From Desmodus rotundus (taxonomy: Eukaryota > Chordata > Mammalia > Chiroptera > Phyllostomidae), in assembly GCF_022682495.2 (NCBI RefSeq), contig NC_071389.1, positions 55,388,239-55,452,238 of the forward strand: a stretch of DNA of 64,000 nucleotides, in the 5' to 3' direction. Positions within the stretch are counted from its first letter, which is position 1. Each line of letters starts with the position of its first letter. Positions 37,703 through 49,650 of the stretch are shown piece after piece. The notes under the pieces are model-generated. The model worked only from the letters and a program-made list of their open reading frames with translations. It made no database searches and was not told the DNA's origin. The translations under genes and the position numbers were made by a program.

Positions 37703-37911
37703 CAGACCCTGACCAATGTAGCTGCATTGGTTGGGCACTGTCCAGCAAAGCGGAAAGTCACCAGTTTGATTCCTAGTCAGGGCACATGACTAGTTTGCAA
37801 GTTCTGTCCCCCACAGTGGCGTGTATGAGAGCGACTGATTGATGTTGATTTTTCTCTCCCCTCCTCTTCCCCGCCCTTCCCCTCTCTCTAAAAAATAATG
37901 TTTTAAAAAAC
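37703..37911 (+). repeat. VES-type bat SINE with target duplication
   Basis: It begins AGACCCTGACCAATGTAGCT, contains AGTCAGGGCACATGACTAGT and a CT-rich tract, and is bracketed by AATGCTAGAG at about 37692 and again at about 37912. Confidence 0.9.
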
Positions 37912-39505
37912 AATGCTAGAGCTGGGATTCACTAAATCCAAGTCTGATTCCAGCTCATGTTCTTTTTTTTTTTTTTTTAACTGCACCACAAATCAGTGAC
38001 TATAAAATGAGTCTGTTGCCCAGAAGAGATATTCAATAATAGTTAATTCCATATGCCCATCACTGCTCTTCCTTGTTGGTCAGAATCAATTTCACACCAG
38101 CAATTCTCAACTTTTAGATTAAACAGACAGCAAAGCATTTATCAAAAGCTCTGATAATCTTTATTAGTTCATTGTTTAATTAATCCACTTATTAAAACCA
38201 AAAATATTATATTATGCCAAACATATTCTTAAGATACTTTTGTTAAAAGAGCCTTACATACAACAATAAAAACCCATGATTAGAGGAACGTAAGTCAGGA
38301 AGCTGAACTGTCTAATTCAGCATATTATGCCATTCACCCTCAAAATTCTTAAAACACATCATTGTGGAGAAAAGGCTTTAAAAAAAGTCATTCTGTGTTA
38401 CTCAGATCAAGACAACAGAAATATTTAGAGTAGTTTTCCAGAAACCAAGCAACTACCAAATAGACAAAAACTCTACAACTGTAACATCATGGAAGTATAG
38501 ACAGTAAGTTTCTCTTAATTATCTTCTCATTTCCTCTTCATACATTAGATTGTGGCTAGGCCTAAACACTACCATTCCTATCACTTTAAAGCCTACAAAT
38601 CAGGTAAATTAATCTGGATGGACAGAAATAAAGAGCATGGAATAACAATATGTGTATTTTTCAGTTTCTTCAAAGTAAAAAACAAAGGATTTATGGATTA
38701 AAGTTTATAAGTAGTTTTACTATTAAAGCTGTAACATGGTACTATACTGAAGGACTTGTAAATGCATCAGGTGATTTGTTTTTAAACCTACAATAGGCTG
38801 AAGGTGAGAATGACTTAAAATAGGCAAAAGAAATCTTTTTTGGAATTATGCAAATGCTCTAAAATTGGACTGTGGGGAGGGTTGCAGAACACTGTCAATT
38901 TACTAAAAACCACTGTATTATATAATCAGAAAGAATATAACTCAGAAACCCTCCCTGAAAAACCTGTAATTAATAAGGTGACCAGATTGCTCCTTTCTTA
39001 CATTACTACCTTGAAATTAACACAAACATTTAGATCTATTGTTCTGCAAATCTGCGTATCTTATTTGAGCATATTTGGGCTTCCATATACTGAATTACAT
39101 TGTAGTCCTTTTTAATAAACAAATGCAGTTCTTGAACAGGACACCACTGTGCAAAATTTTATCTAAGACACTGACCAGTAAGAAATGTCTTACTAAAATA
39201 CATGCAAAAACCAAGATGTATAGAGGAACAGAAGAGTTTGGATAAATAACACCTTGATGAATAAACTTAAAAGATTTCTATTTTTAAAGGTCAAATATTC
39301 AAATCATAACTATTCCAGTTCTGTTTTTATGTCTAAAATAGTCACTGAATATAACATTCGGAAGAAAATTCAAATGCCAGTATAAAATGTGATAGAAAAA
39401 AATTCATTGGAACATACACTATGGTCCTGAAACAAGGAAAGGCAAATAATATACATAAATGCCCCTGATGATAACAAATCAAACTCCAAAACAAGAGTCT
39501 GAATG

Positions 39506-39533
39506 CAAGAGTTCTGGAAAACAAGAACTCTTG
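39506..39533. repeat. Small inverted repeat in a local repeat cluster
   Basis: CAAGAGTTCT (39506-39515) and AGAACTCTTG (39524-39533) are exact reverse complements with an 8-base loop. Further copies of ACAAGAGT lie at about 39490 and 39541. It could fold as a hairpin; no function is implied. Confidence 0.9.
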
Positions 39534-39574
39534 TCTGAAAACAAGAGTTCATATCCCAAACCCAGAATTTAGCA

Positions 39575-39735
39575 CCTGTACGACACCGAGCAAGATACTT
39601 AACCTCTGCTTCAACTTGCTTGTTTGCAGAATGAGGGTTAACAGTAACCATCCTTACAAGGTTCTTGTGAGAACCAAATGAATACACTATTTATATGTAT
39701 CTAGCACACAGAGAATTTTCAGTAAATCTTGATTA
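39575..39735 (+). repeat. MIR-like repeat
   Basis: CAAGATACTTAACCTCTGCT, GAGAACCAAATGAATACACT and a CTAGCACACAG end follow MIR order. Confidence 0.5.
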
Positions 39736-39779
39736 GTATTACTTTACAGTTTTAAAAATTATCTTGGGTAGTCCTTCAC

Positions 39780-40325
39780 AACCTTCAATATACATTCAAA
39801 CTGCCTGGGAATCTAGTTAAAATGAGATTCTGTTATTCAGGAAGAGCTTGCTGGGCGCCTGAAATTTGCATTCCTAGTTAAGTGCCCAGAAAGGTACCAA
39901 GGAAGGGCACTTCTGAGTTACAATGACAGTTCTCATACTTTAGCATACATCAGAATCATTTGGAGGGCTAGTTTACAGCATAAATTTCTGGGTTCCAACC
40001 TAGAGTTGGAGACAATTTGCATTTGTAACAAGTTCCCAAGTGATGCTATGCTGCTATTCCCAGGTCCATATTTTGAGAACTACTGCCCAAAGGTTCCCAG
40101 TTAGGATGTACATCAGAATTACTTGGGAGGTGTTTGTCTGGGGTTCTTTGATTAAATGTATGAGCCCTGACTATACTCCAGTATTGTTTCTCAAAGTGTA
40201 GTCTCCTAATCCATTAAATCTGGAACACCAGGAGTGGGGCACCGGGATCCACTATTTTTTAAAAACAAACAAGCATATCGTCCAGGTGATTATGATGCAC
40301 GCTGAAGTTTGAGAACCACTGCCTT
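39780..40325 (+). repeat. Cluster of MER5-like hAT elements
   Basis: At least two and probably three diverged copies lie head to tail. The clearest (39915-40085) has TTCTCATACTTTAGCATACA, TTTGCATTTGTAACAAGTTC and TATTTTGAGAACTACTGCC. Another ends at about 40322 with GAAGTTTGAGAACCACTGCC. A weaker one spans about 39780-39912. They have no coding content. Confidence 0.7.
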
Positions 40326-42196
40326 TACAGTTACAAATGAATCAGCATTTCCTCGGTGAAATTTTGCTAACTACAGAAAGAAAACGATCTACAGGTCAAA
40401 CCGGAAAATATCCTGACTCACTAGCCAAGTAAGAACAGCATTTATTCAAATCTAGTGGTAACCCTGCAACTTTTACGTAAGTCAACTACTACTCTCTACT
40501 TCATTCTTCATAAGATAATATTCTCTTATAACATGTTTCCCCCACATGTCTTGGACATTTAAAATCTCCAAGAGAAAAAAAACAAAAACCTTTTTAAAGA
40601 AATAAGACAAAAACTTTGCATGACATTTAATTTCCACAAAAGCTCAACAAATACAAGATCACTAGAGTCTGAAATGTAGGTATGTACTAATCTTAAATTA
40701 TTCTGGAACAAAATAGCTAATTTCAACAGCTACAGGTCATTTATAATATACTAGCCCTAAGTTAACAACTGACAGTAACCAAAATTTATTTATAAAGGAA
40801 ATTAAGATACACTTTCAGGCTAACCATGGGACTTAGCTGAAAGGAAAATTATGCGCATGAACACAGTAATAAATCTTTCACTATTTCTTTAAAATTAAAA
40901 ATTGAAATGGGAGGTGTAGAAAAGAAGATGCAAAGGGAGGACTTGTGGGAACAAAGTTGCACTTACATTTGAAGCCAGCCTGAAAGTAAGTAGTATCAAG
41001 GAAGGCTCTTGATTCTCAATTTTTCAGTAGCCTACAATTTGATTTTATAATCTGTGTATCACAATGTCATACTGTTCATAAATGTAAAATAAGTTACCTT
41101 AAAAGTAAAATGGCTTAAACTTAACATGGGATTTTTTCTTGGGGAGAGGGACACTCACAACACTCTCCAAAGTAATACAGGATACTGGAGGGTGTCTGTG
41201 ATAAAAATTAGAAATGGGAATGAATCACTGCTCAAAAGGAATTCAAAGAATGAAAACAACGCTGCCAAGTCATAGGATGAAAGCCCAAAAAGCCATTAGC
41301 TGGTCAGGAATGCTGTACTAAAGTATTCAAAACAAAAATTTTAAGTGGAAAAATAAAATAAAATAAAAGCTGAGGTGCTTTTGTAGACCATCAACGACAG
41401 CATTTAAAAAGTATCCCATTTGCCCAACCAACATTAAAAGACAAAGAGGTCTACCACACAATCTGAAAGCAAAGGGTTTTTTTTGACATCCAGTAACTTC
41501 TAGGGAGTTCTTGAAAACTATGAATGCCATGAGAAAAGTCTAAATCAAAGTGCTGAAATCTCCAGGTATAAAACAGATTGAGTTCTAAGATTTCTCAGGT
41601 TACTCATATCAAAACAGGATAAAAATCCAGTAACGTTTACAAAGGAAATTAAAGCTCAAAAGCACACAAAATTGTTCTGAGGAACTCCACATCAAAATAG
41701 TGGTTTCCCAGGGGAGAGAGGGGAGTTTTAATAACCAGAATAGGGCACAAGACAGACTCTGGGATTTGGATAATGTTCTGCTTCTTACTAATAATTGCAC
41801 AGGTGTGTCCATATTGTAAAAATTCACTGAATTGTACACTTATTGGAACTTTCTGTGTATATTATACTTTAATCATATTCACATTTTTTTTAAAAGCAGA
41901 GAGGGGGAGAAAGGAAATTTCTCCCTCAGGAAATAAAACATATTACAGCAAAAACAACATTTAAAAATTATATTCAGAGAAGTATTACAAAGTTCCTCAA
42001 AGACTATCAGTAGATAAATCTCACACACACACCTTTTTCAGGAGGAAAAAATCTTGTGATCTCCCTCTACAACACAGCCAAGCCAATAAAAGCATTATTT
42101 CACTTTATGATACACATTAATCTGCGTACTAATGGAAGTGTATACAAACTACATATCTGTTTTCCTTAAATTTCTGACCAATTAAGAAAAGAAAGA

Positions 42197-42412
42197 GCCC
42201 TGGCCAGGTGGCTCAGTTGGTTGGGGCATCCCACACACCAAAAAGTTGCAGGTTTGATTCCCAGTCAGGGCGCATACCTACGTTGTGGGTTCAATACCGG
42301 GTAGGGGCATATATGAAGACAACCAACCCATGTTTCCCACATCGATGTCTGTCTGCCTCTCTCTCTAAAATCACTAAGTATTCCTTGGGTAAGGATTAAA
42401 AAAAAAAACAAA
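42197..42412 (+). repeat. VES-type bat SINE
   Basis: GCCCTGGCCAGGTGGCTCAG starts a nearly complete copy. GATTCCCAGTCAGGGCGCAT and a CT-rich segment follow, then the tail TATTCCTTGGGTAAGGATTA and an A-run. Confidence 0.92.
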
Positions 42413-43386
42413 AACAGCTAGTAAGGAGTGTAAGTGCCAGAATACAGTTAGCAACTGCTATTTCCTGGACCACTTCAGTACCAAAATTTCACAAATCAAC
42501 TCATCCCTTTATGGGGTAGCTGAAATCTGGTAGAAATAAAAGGTATAAATTATGTTCTAATACCTTTAAATCTCACCCCACACCAGGGTAGAAGGAAATT
42601 TCATCACAAACAGTTCTTCATCTGCAATTCTCTTTATTTGATCCCCAAGCACAGGATACAACTTTTCAAATATTTACTATGGCTTCACACTCAAAAATTA
42701 ATCTGGATTTTCTTCCTGCATTAATACAATCACACTAATCTGTATGCAGCAGAAAATGTTAAAATAGCTTTGCAGCTATCTCAGTTCTAAAGTGTAAATA
42801 CAAACATCAGACTTTTTAGAATGATTATTTTAAGGTTTTGAAGAATTATTTCACAAAGAAAAGAATCCTACCGTCCTAAACAGTAAGAACTTTCAATATT
42901 AAAAAACGCCTTCTTTGGCATGGATGCCATACTGTACTCAAATATGGCAATGTGCTTACCAGCTGAAGGAAGATATCTTGAGTCCTAGAACTACCAATTA
43001 GCACTTTTTCATTAAATATACTAGAAGCATATGATGTCAAGTTGTACATTACTGTATTTAATAAAGGAAATACCTTAAACATACACCCTAAATTGTTGTT
43101 CTTACAAGTTTATTTCTCTAATTCTACAAAATCTACCAAAGTAGTTATATCTTTATAGCCTCTAGCACTGTACTCTTAGGTAGTTTCCTATCATGTTATT
43201 CAAGAAAGGAGAAATTGCTTCATTTAATCCCCCTAAATTCTGGGGAATGGGAAAAGGATATTTCAAATTTTGGCTGACAAGAAAAAAGTTTATAAAACAT
43301 TGTTTTGTACAGAATGAGCTTTATTATCATTAATTTATAAAGTGTTCTTAAAAATCATCAGAAAGCAAACAATAAAGAGACCAGAG

Positions 43387-43645
43387 CAGCCCTGACTGGT
43401 GTTGCTCAGTGGATTGGGCATCATTCTGCAAACCCAAAGGTCAATGATTTGCTTCCCGGTCAGGGCATGTGCCAGGATTGCCAGCCAGGTCCCGAGTTGG
43501 AGGGAAACACTGATTAGTTGCCTCCCATTGCCACCCCAATCAGGGACTGAAGCCACAACTAGGTTATTATGTACCTTGACCAGGAATTGAAGCCCCAGCC
43601 ATTTGTTGTACAGGACTGCACCCCAACCCAACCAAGGCACACCGG
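43387..43645. repeat. Two VES-type SINE pieces in inverted (head-out) arrangement
   Basis: The left part (43387 to about 43505) is plus-oriented, from CAGCCCTGACTGGTGTTGCT to CAGGTCCCGAGTTGG. The right part (about 43505-43645) is minus-oriented, containing CTTGACCAGGAATTGAAGCC and ending CAACCAAGGCACACCGGCAG. The halves are partly complementary, so a transcript across them could fold back. Confidence 0.75.
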
Positions 43646-45360
43646 CAGTGCTAAATTGATACTTTTTACAAATACTGTGACAATTGGTTGTAAGAGCCTT
43701 TGAAATGTACCTAAATATCATTTCTGGGAATATATTAGACAATAACTAGAAAACATGCATGAACACTCTTCACACTGTTATTTATGTGAGAAGAATAGGG
43801 GAATGATACATCTGTACATGGAACACTATACAACCATTTATGATGATTATGAAGATTCATTGTGAAAATGGGAAAATGTTACCTAACATTAGGTTAAAAA
43901 GCAGAACATGAGATCAAATGTGTTTTATCTATAAGTATGTACAACATATATATTTAAAATAATGGAAGAAACACATCAAAGTGTTAATAATGTTAATTTC
44001 CAAGATTTAAAATCCTCAAGCCAGCCATTAAAATCATTACAACACACACATGAGTTTTAAATTGGTGTTAAAAGAGACTAAGGAGGCAAGCAAAGCAGCA
44101 AAGAAAATCCACCACAATATGAAACATGTCTCGCCTCAGGACACTCAGTGCAGTGTGCTGGGGATAAAGACTCAGTTATCAGGATTTAAACCATAGAACT
44201 GAATCATCCAGACAGAACATTACTAAATCTAATTATCTGTTTTGAAAATTCCTTTATCACCATATTTAGACAATTGCTCAATTACTACTAATATCAAATA
44301 CTACATGTAATAGAGCTGTATGTGAAAAGTAATCCCTTGAAACATTAAATAAGGGAATAAATAAGTAGGTAAAGGCAATAAAATTGAAAGAAATTCCAAA
44401 CACAACAGCACCATTGTTATTAGTATCATCATATGAGTTCTGTTAAGTAAATGTTCTAGAAAACTAAAATGCATTAACAAAGCTTTGAAAATGTTTACTC
44501 TGATAAAAAAATCTTTTTAAAAGACACCAATTTCTTGTTTCCTTAAGCACAGTACATGGAATAAAAGTTTACTTATGACCGAGGTCATCATTGTGACACA
44601 CCATGTACACACCTCTACTGGGATTTGCTCAGCAGTTAATGATATAGGACCGTATGACTCCATGCAATGGCCTTACAACACTATTAACTTCCACAGTTCC
44701 ATCTTCTTTTTAATAGCTCTTCCTCCTCTTCCCTTGAAATAAGATGACAGACATTTCAGCTGTCAGTGTGCCTAACTCCAATTGCCAATTCTGTGGATTA
44801 TAATCTGTGAGCTAAAAAAAAAAAAAAAATCAGATAACCAACCCTGATAGGGCTGCAAAATTTAAAGTTACTTACTCCAATTAGTAGTTTCTGAACAAAG
44901 GATTTTAAGATTATTTTACTTGATTACAACAGTTATTTTTTTAAGGCTCAAGATTCCTGCTGTTTCAAGTAGACGGCGTCACTGGCACTCAAAATGTCCT
45001 TGAATTACTAATATAATGGAATTCCAAAAATAATAAATAATAAAGTGACTGAATATGTAGTTTAAGTCTTCTCACAAAAAGTTACTCAACTCACTTTTCT
45101 CTCACAAGACAAAAATTACCCAGATAAATGAAAGTAGCTAAAAAGAGAAAACAGAAAGAGGTAAGAGGACAAGTTCAAATGAACAGTGAAGTCCATATTC
45201 CATGGTTTTAGAAGTAAAGGCTTAGGACTTTGGGAAATATTTAAGGATAGTGTTTTTTAAAGTATAATTATAGTGGTTATCAAAGTATTAACTATAAAAA
45301 TTTGGACCACAATGTGTACCACATCTATAGTTAATACTACTTTAAAAATTGAAAAGTCTT

Positions 45361-45603
45361 GCCCTGACCATCCTGGCTCAGAGGGTTGAGCATCCTCCTG
45401 GCAAACTGGGAGGTCACCAGTTAAGATTCCCGGTCAAGGCACATGCCTGGGTTGCAGGTCAGGTCCCCGGCTGGGGGCCAGCAAGAGACAACTGATAATG
45501 TTTCTCTCTCACATGGATGTTTCTCTCACACATGGATATTTCTCTCTCTCTCTCTCTCTCTCTGCCTTCTACTCTAAAAAAAAGTAAATACATAAAAATC
45601 TTC
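45361..45603 (+). repeat. VES-type bat SINE with expanded CT tract
   Basis: GCCCTGACCATCCTGGCTCA starts the element. GGTCAAGGCACATGCCTGGG and AGGTCCCCGGCTGGGGGCCA follow. The CT-rich region is expanded (pure CT run about 45541-45563), with a partial duplication of the CTCACATGGATGTTTCTCTC segment. Confidence 0.92.
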
Positions 45604-45810
45604 TAAAAAATAAACAAGAATAAAAACATTTTCTAGAAAATATTCTTTGTAGTTAAATCCAGATTAAATTTTCATATAAAATTAGATAGTTTTTTTTTTA
45701 AAGCACCTGCAACATACTTTTACTGAGACTTCTGGTCAAGTAATTTACTGTAATCTCTCTTGGACAATGATTCAAGAAGAGGTAAGAAATACAATAAATA
45801 TACGTTTAAA

Positions 45811-46020
45811 AAATTTTTTTTACAGATTTTATTTATTTGAGAGAGGGAAAAGGAGAGAGAGAGTAAGAGAGGGAGAGAAACATCAGGCAGTTGCATCTCA
45901 ACATACCCCCAACTGGGGACCTGGCTGGCAACCCAGACATGTGTCCTGATCAGGAATTGAACTGGTAACCTTTTGGTTCCCTGGCGGGTGTTCAATCCAC
46001 TGACCCACACCAGCCAGGGC
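45811..46020 (-). repeat. VES-type bat SINE
   Basis: Minus-strand head GCCCTGGCTGGTGTGGGTCA, body and GA-rich tract (45840-45880) are clear, with a TTTATTTGAG tail junction. It lies about 210 bases from the plus-oriented copy ending at 45603, forming an inverted pair. Confidence 0.92.
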
Positions 46021-48862
46021 TAAAATTTATATTGTTTGTACAATTAATAGGTAACACAGGTACTACACTGAATAGTTTACAAAGTTACAAGTCTATGGAA
46101 ATTAGCATTCTGTTAGACCTTAAGAAAAACATCCAAGTGAGGACAAATCAGTATTATATTACCACTATTATTCATTTTCTCTGATTACTGAAGCTCATTA
46201 GCTGCCAGTAAAGACAGTAATAACTGAGAAAAAGCAAAATAAAATTTCTTGGTTAAGTTTTACTCGAGCAAACTCAAATCATGTGAGATACATTTCTCCT
46301 CTTTCTTGGATTTTCTGAGTATATTCCTGCCCAAGTATCTTAGAAAATTTAGCAGGTACCAGCCTGTAAAAGACCAATAATCCTCAAGATCCACTACCAG
46401 GAGTATTAATAGTTTATAAAACAAAGTTGTTAGTGTATGGAACACATATTATTGTGAGGATGAGATGCACCCAAGAACTACCACCAAAGGCCCACCAAAC
46501 AAAACTTTGCAGATGCCTTTGCAAAGGCCATTACAGCTGTGACCTTTGAATCCACTGTAATTTTCATAATTTCCTACTTCTAAAAATAATAAAATGTATT
46601 CAATAAATGTTGGTTAACAAGGTCTATATATACCTAAGTAAAATTTCAATTAAATACCAACTTCAGTTGCAGACTTTTTATGGCAGGTGATAGATATCAA
46701 GCAATTTGCGGGGAGGACTGAAAACTGTCTGAAAAAATTAGTTAAGAGGAAAAATTGCCTCAAACACTGATTGCAAATTCTGGTCAACCCAGGTGGCCCT
46801 GCAGCAACCATCATGTGCCTGACTATTATTGAACCAGGACTCTGTCAACCTTCTACCTTCCACTTTGCTCTGCAACTTCCCCAATTTCATTTCAGTATCA
46901 ACCTACACACTCCTATGTCTCCTTTCCCACATCATTAAGTATAACCAATATTTTTATTCAAATTATTACAATAGAAAAGCCACATTGCCCAAAAAGAGCA
47001 AACATTTTTCTTATGTGAAAGATCTAATAATATTGCTGGAAAGTTTGATAGAAAAAATACAAAAAACTACTGCAAAATTGCTGCTCAGCAACTTTTGAGT
47101 GTATTTTTATTAACTACTCCTATATCAGCCACTCACCTGTTAAGCTCACTACACTGCATGGTCAGAACTATTACTTTAATTGAGCATAACTTTTAAAACT
47201 TCTGAAAAACTCCTATATACATACTTGGGTTATAGTTTAGAATATGTTAAGTATTATAAAATATAAAAATGAATATAAGGGTAAATACATAACACAAATT
47301 TTAACATAAAAATATAAACCCCAATAAGATATTTATTTCTTTAATATATGTGCTGGCAAAGCAAGCACAAATAATTCTTTAAATTCTATTTTATGTGAAC
47401 TTTATTTGTACAAAGCTACCAGCATACTAAATCTCTAGCACAAAAATAATTGTGCTATCCTTCAAGATATTTTCACAAAACGACACCATCCAAAAATCTG
47501 TACAAACAAAAAATTTACTTTTTTATAGCAAGAATGCATGAGTCAAAATAACATGTATATATCACTAAATAAAAAATGTGAGTAGGAAAAAGTTTATTGA
47601 TTACTAATGTTGTTGATAGTGTATGTTAATATAACATCCCTCCACTTTGTTCTCTTCATGAAAAAAACTAATACATGGAAAATATCTAAAATACACAGCT
47701 ATCACCGAGAGTGGTCAGAGATTCAAGACTGCGGAAGGCAATTTGGTCGAGTGTAACAGGGAGCTTTTTACTCTACACTTTCCTGTATTAAGTGTAGAGG
47801 CAAATAAACTACACTTCTGTTATTTAAAAAAAGTTATGGATTATCCAGTTATCTGATTAGTATTATAATTAATTCACCACTAAGAATACTAAATAAATCC
47901 AAACAATACTCTAGAATATTAAAAGTCTACTGTGAATTCATTTCTGATAAGACATTAGAGTTGGAGAAAATTCAATTTGATGTCAAACTCATTTAAGAAA
48001 AACTGAACTTAAACTTTGATACCACAGGTTATGAAGTATGCTTTTAATTAAAAATTTGACTTAAAACATTCCACTACTACCTTAAACATGTAACCTAAAA
48101 CAACCACTCCTGATCAAAGATGGCAACCTCGCAACACAGTAGTTATCTAAATCTTATCGGTAATTGTGAGTAACAAAGCACGTACGTACAAAAAGATTTT
48201 AAAAAGTACGTTTATTCTGACATCAAGTATGGTCAGAAATATAAAGGGCTCCTCCACATACTACCGAAAGTTATTGTAAATGCAAAGTAAGATAAAGTCA
48301 TGGGGAAATTATCAATGTCCAAATAAATAGGAGTAAACGCTATCCAGAGAGAAGAAATGAAAAGCGCTCTGTTCTGAGCATCTGAGAATGGCCAATGGAA
48401 AAAGGTACCATAGCAGAAACAAGCGACAGAATGGTTAACAGGTCTGGAATTCTTTAGAAAATGGCAACAAGGAGAAAAACTGATAAAAACGTTTGAAAGT
48501 TAAGAGGAACAGTATCCGATGGACCCGTCCAGTCTGCGCGAGCACAACTCCAGACTTCCAGTGAGTTGGGACGGGGGTGGAACTATTACAGCGCGGGGGA
48601 GAAGGTGCCGCGGCTGAGAGATGCATACTGCAGGTGGCGTAGCGCCCGCGGAGGGGTGGGGGAAGGAAGATCGTTTTGCTTCAATGGAGTCAACGTATTC
48701 CCTTCAAGACTAGAGGAATCTGACACAACACGTCTCCCAGCATCAAGAGGCACTCGCTCCCGGCCCCTCCCTAACAACTTGCCTTGTACAAAGAGTTGCG
48801 GGTCCCAAGCCCCCGGAACCCAAGGCTCCGCCATCCAGGACAACCGCTCAGCCAACAAGGTC

Positions 48863-48936
48863 CCGCGAGAATCGAGAGATCTCGCGATACGAACCCACTG
48901 GCATCTCGCGAGTTTCCCCCAGAACAACATGGCGGT
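48863..48936. promoter_or_regulatory. TCTCGCGA-type motifs and YY1-like site
   Basis: CGCGAGAA (about 48864), ATCTCGCGAT (about 48880) and ATCTCGCGAG (about 48903) are three versions of the palindromic TCTCGCGAGA promoter element. They are followed by ACAACATGGCGG (about 48925), a YY1-like core in plus orientation. Such combinations are known from TATA-less promoters, so a second or divergent start site here is plausible but not shown. Confidence 0.6.
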
Positions 48937-49140
48937 ACACGAAAATCAGTAGTTCGGGAGTTAAAAAGTGCTTCATTAATGGACTGAAGAACATGTAAAA
49001 TAGAGAAAGAGCAGGAAGTCTTTTTCGTGTTAATTTCTCATTTCCCCTAGCATAAAAGAAAAGTAGCAAACAACCCTAAAATCTCTGTTGACCGGTTACA
49101 ATATTACAAACACAGCATCCCCCAACCTCAAACAGCCTGT

Positions 49141-49407
49141 CACGTGGAGGTAGGTTCTCGGCGTGCCCATCACGTGGGCCGCTACAGAGCGAGCGCGTGT
49201 CCGTTGCCCTCCCCGCCCCCCTTTTCGCCCAAGCACACGTGCGCGCGCACCCCTACCCCACGTGGGGGCTTCGCCGTCGCCGCCGCCGTCTCCAGCCCAC
49301 CCCCCTCCCAACACTGGACTCCAAATCCGGGTCCCGGAGCCAAACGTATCCTGGGTTCCCTCCTCTTCTCCCATTCTCCCTCCCCCGCGCCTAGCCCTCA
49401 CCACGTG
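49141..49407. promoter_or_regulatory. Cluster of five CACGTG E-boxes
   Basis: Exact CACGTG occurs at 49141-49146, 49171-49176, 49236-49241, 49259-49264 and 49402-49407. This hexamer is the binding core for USF, MYC/MAX and MiT/TFE-type bHLH proteins. All five lie just inside the predicted first intron on the transcribed side of ZZZ3. Confidence 0.85.
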
Positions 49408-49425
49408 TCCAAAGCGCCCGCTCAC

Positions 49426-49650
49426 CTTTCCCGCGGGGCTAGTCGCCGCGGGCCACTTGGGGAGGTGCCGTCGTCGTGGCCGCTCCCCGCCCCCGCCACA
49501 GCAATTGCTCGGGTGGCCGCCGCCGCAGGAAGCTCGACAGCGGGGCCGCGGCGTTTCCAGGTGGGTCCCCGCCTCCCGCTCCTGCCACTTCCCTCAGCAC
49601 CAGCGGCTCCTTCCGGTCCCCTCCTTTCTCGTCGTCGCGGGGACGGGCGG
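49426..49650 (-). other. ZZZ3: Predicted noncoding first exon of ZZZ3
   Basis: A strong donor, GGGAAAG/GTGAGCGGG, is read on the minus strand, with the exon ending at 49426 and GT at 49425-49424. Upstream is GC-box and ETS-motif sequence. The right boundary (transcription start) is a guess from promoter motifs. No start codon here is in frame with ZZZ3, so the exon would be 5' UTR. Confidence 0.5.

Larger units (their letters stand above)
8801..49425 (-). other. ZZZ3: Long 5' intronic region of ZZZ3
   Basis: About 40.6 kb separate the coding exon acceptor (8802-8801) from the predicted first-exon donor (49425-49424). Human ZZZ3 has additional noncoding 5' exons, so this is probably several introns, but short untranslated exons cannot be recognised by eye. 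Besides the repeats listed individually, I see nothing but AT-rich unique sequence at about 9,200-10,590, 11,950-13,860, 14,000-18,110, 24,020-25,390, 26,150-27,940, 34,080-36,460, 36,710-37,470, 40,330-42,190, 42,415-43,380, 43,650-45,360 and 46,030-48,500. ORFs of 60-100 codons there look like chance. Confidence 0.7.

Noticed and set aside
44550..44830. Possible processed pseudogene ending in an A-run at 44814-44829
   Set aside because: No recognisable mRNA or target duplication was found; an A-run alone is not enough.
48586..48930. Minus-strand 114-codon ORF starting at the YY1-like ATG complement
   Set aside because: It is compositionally driven, with no recognisable domain and no supporting splice sites.
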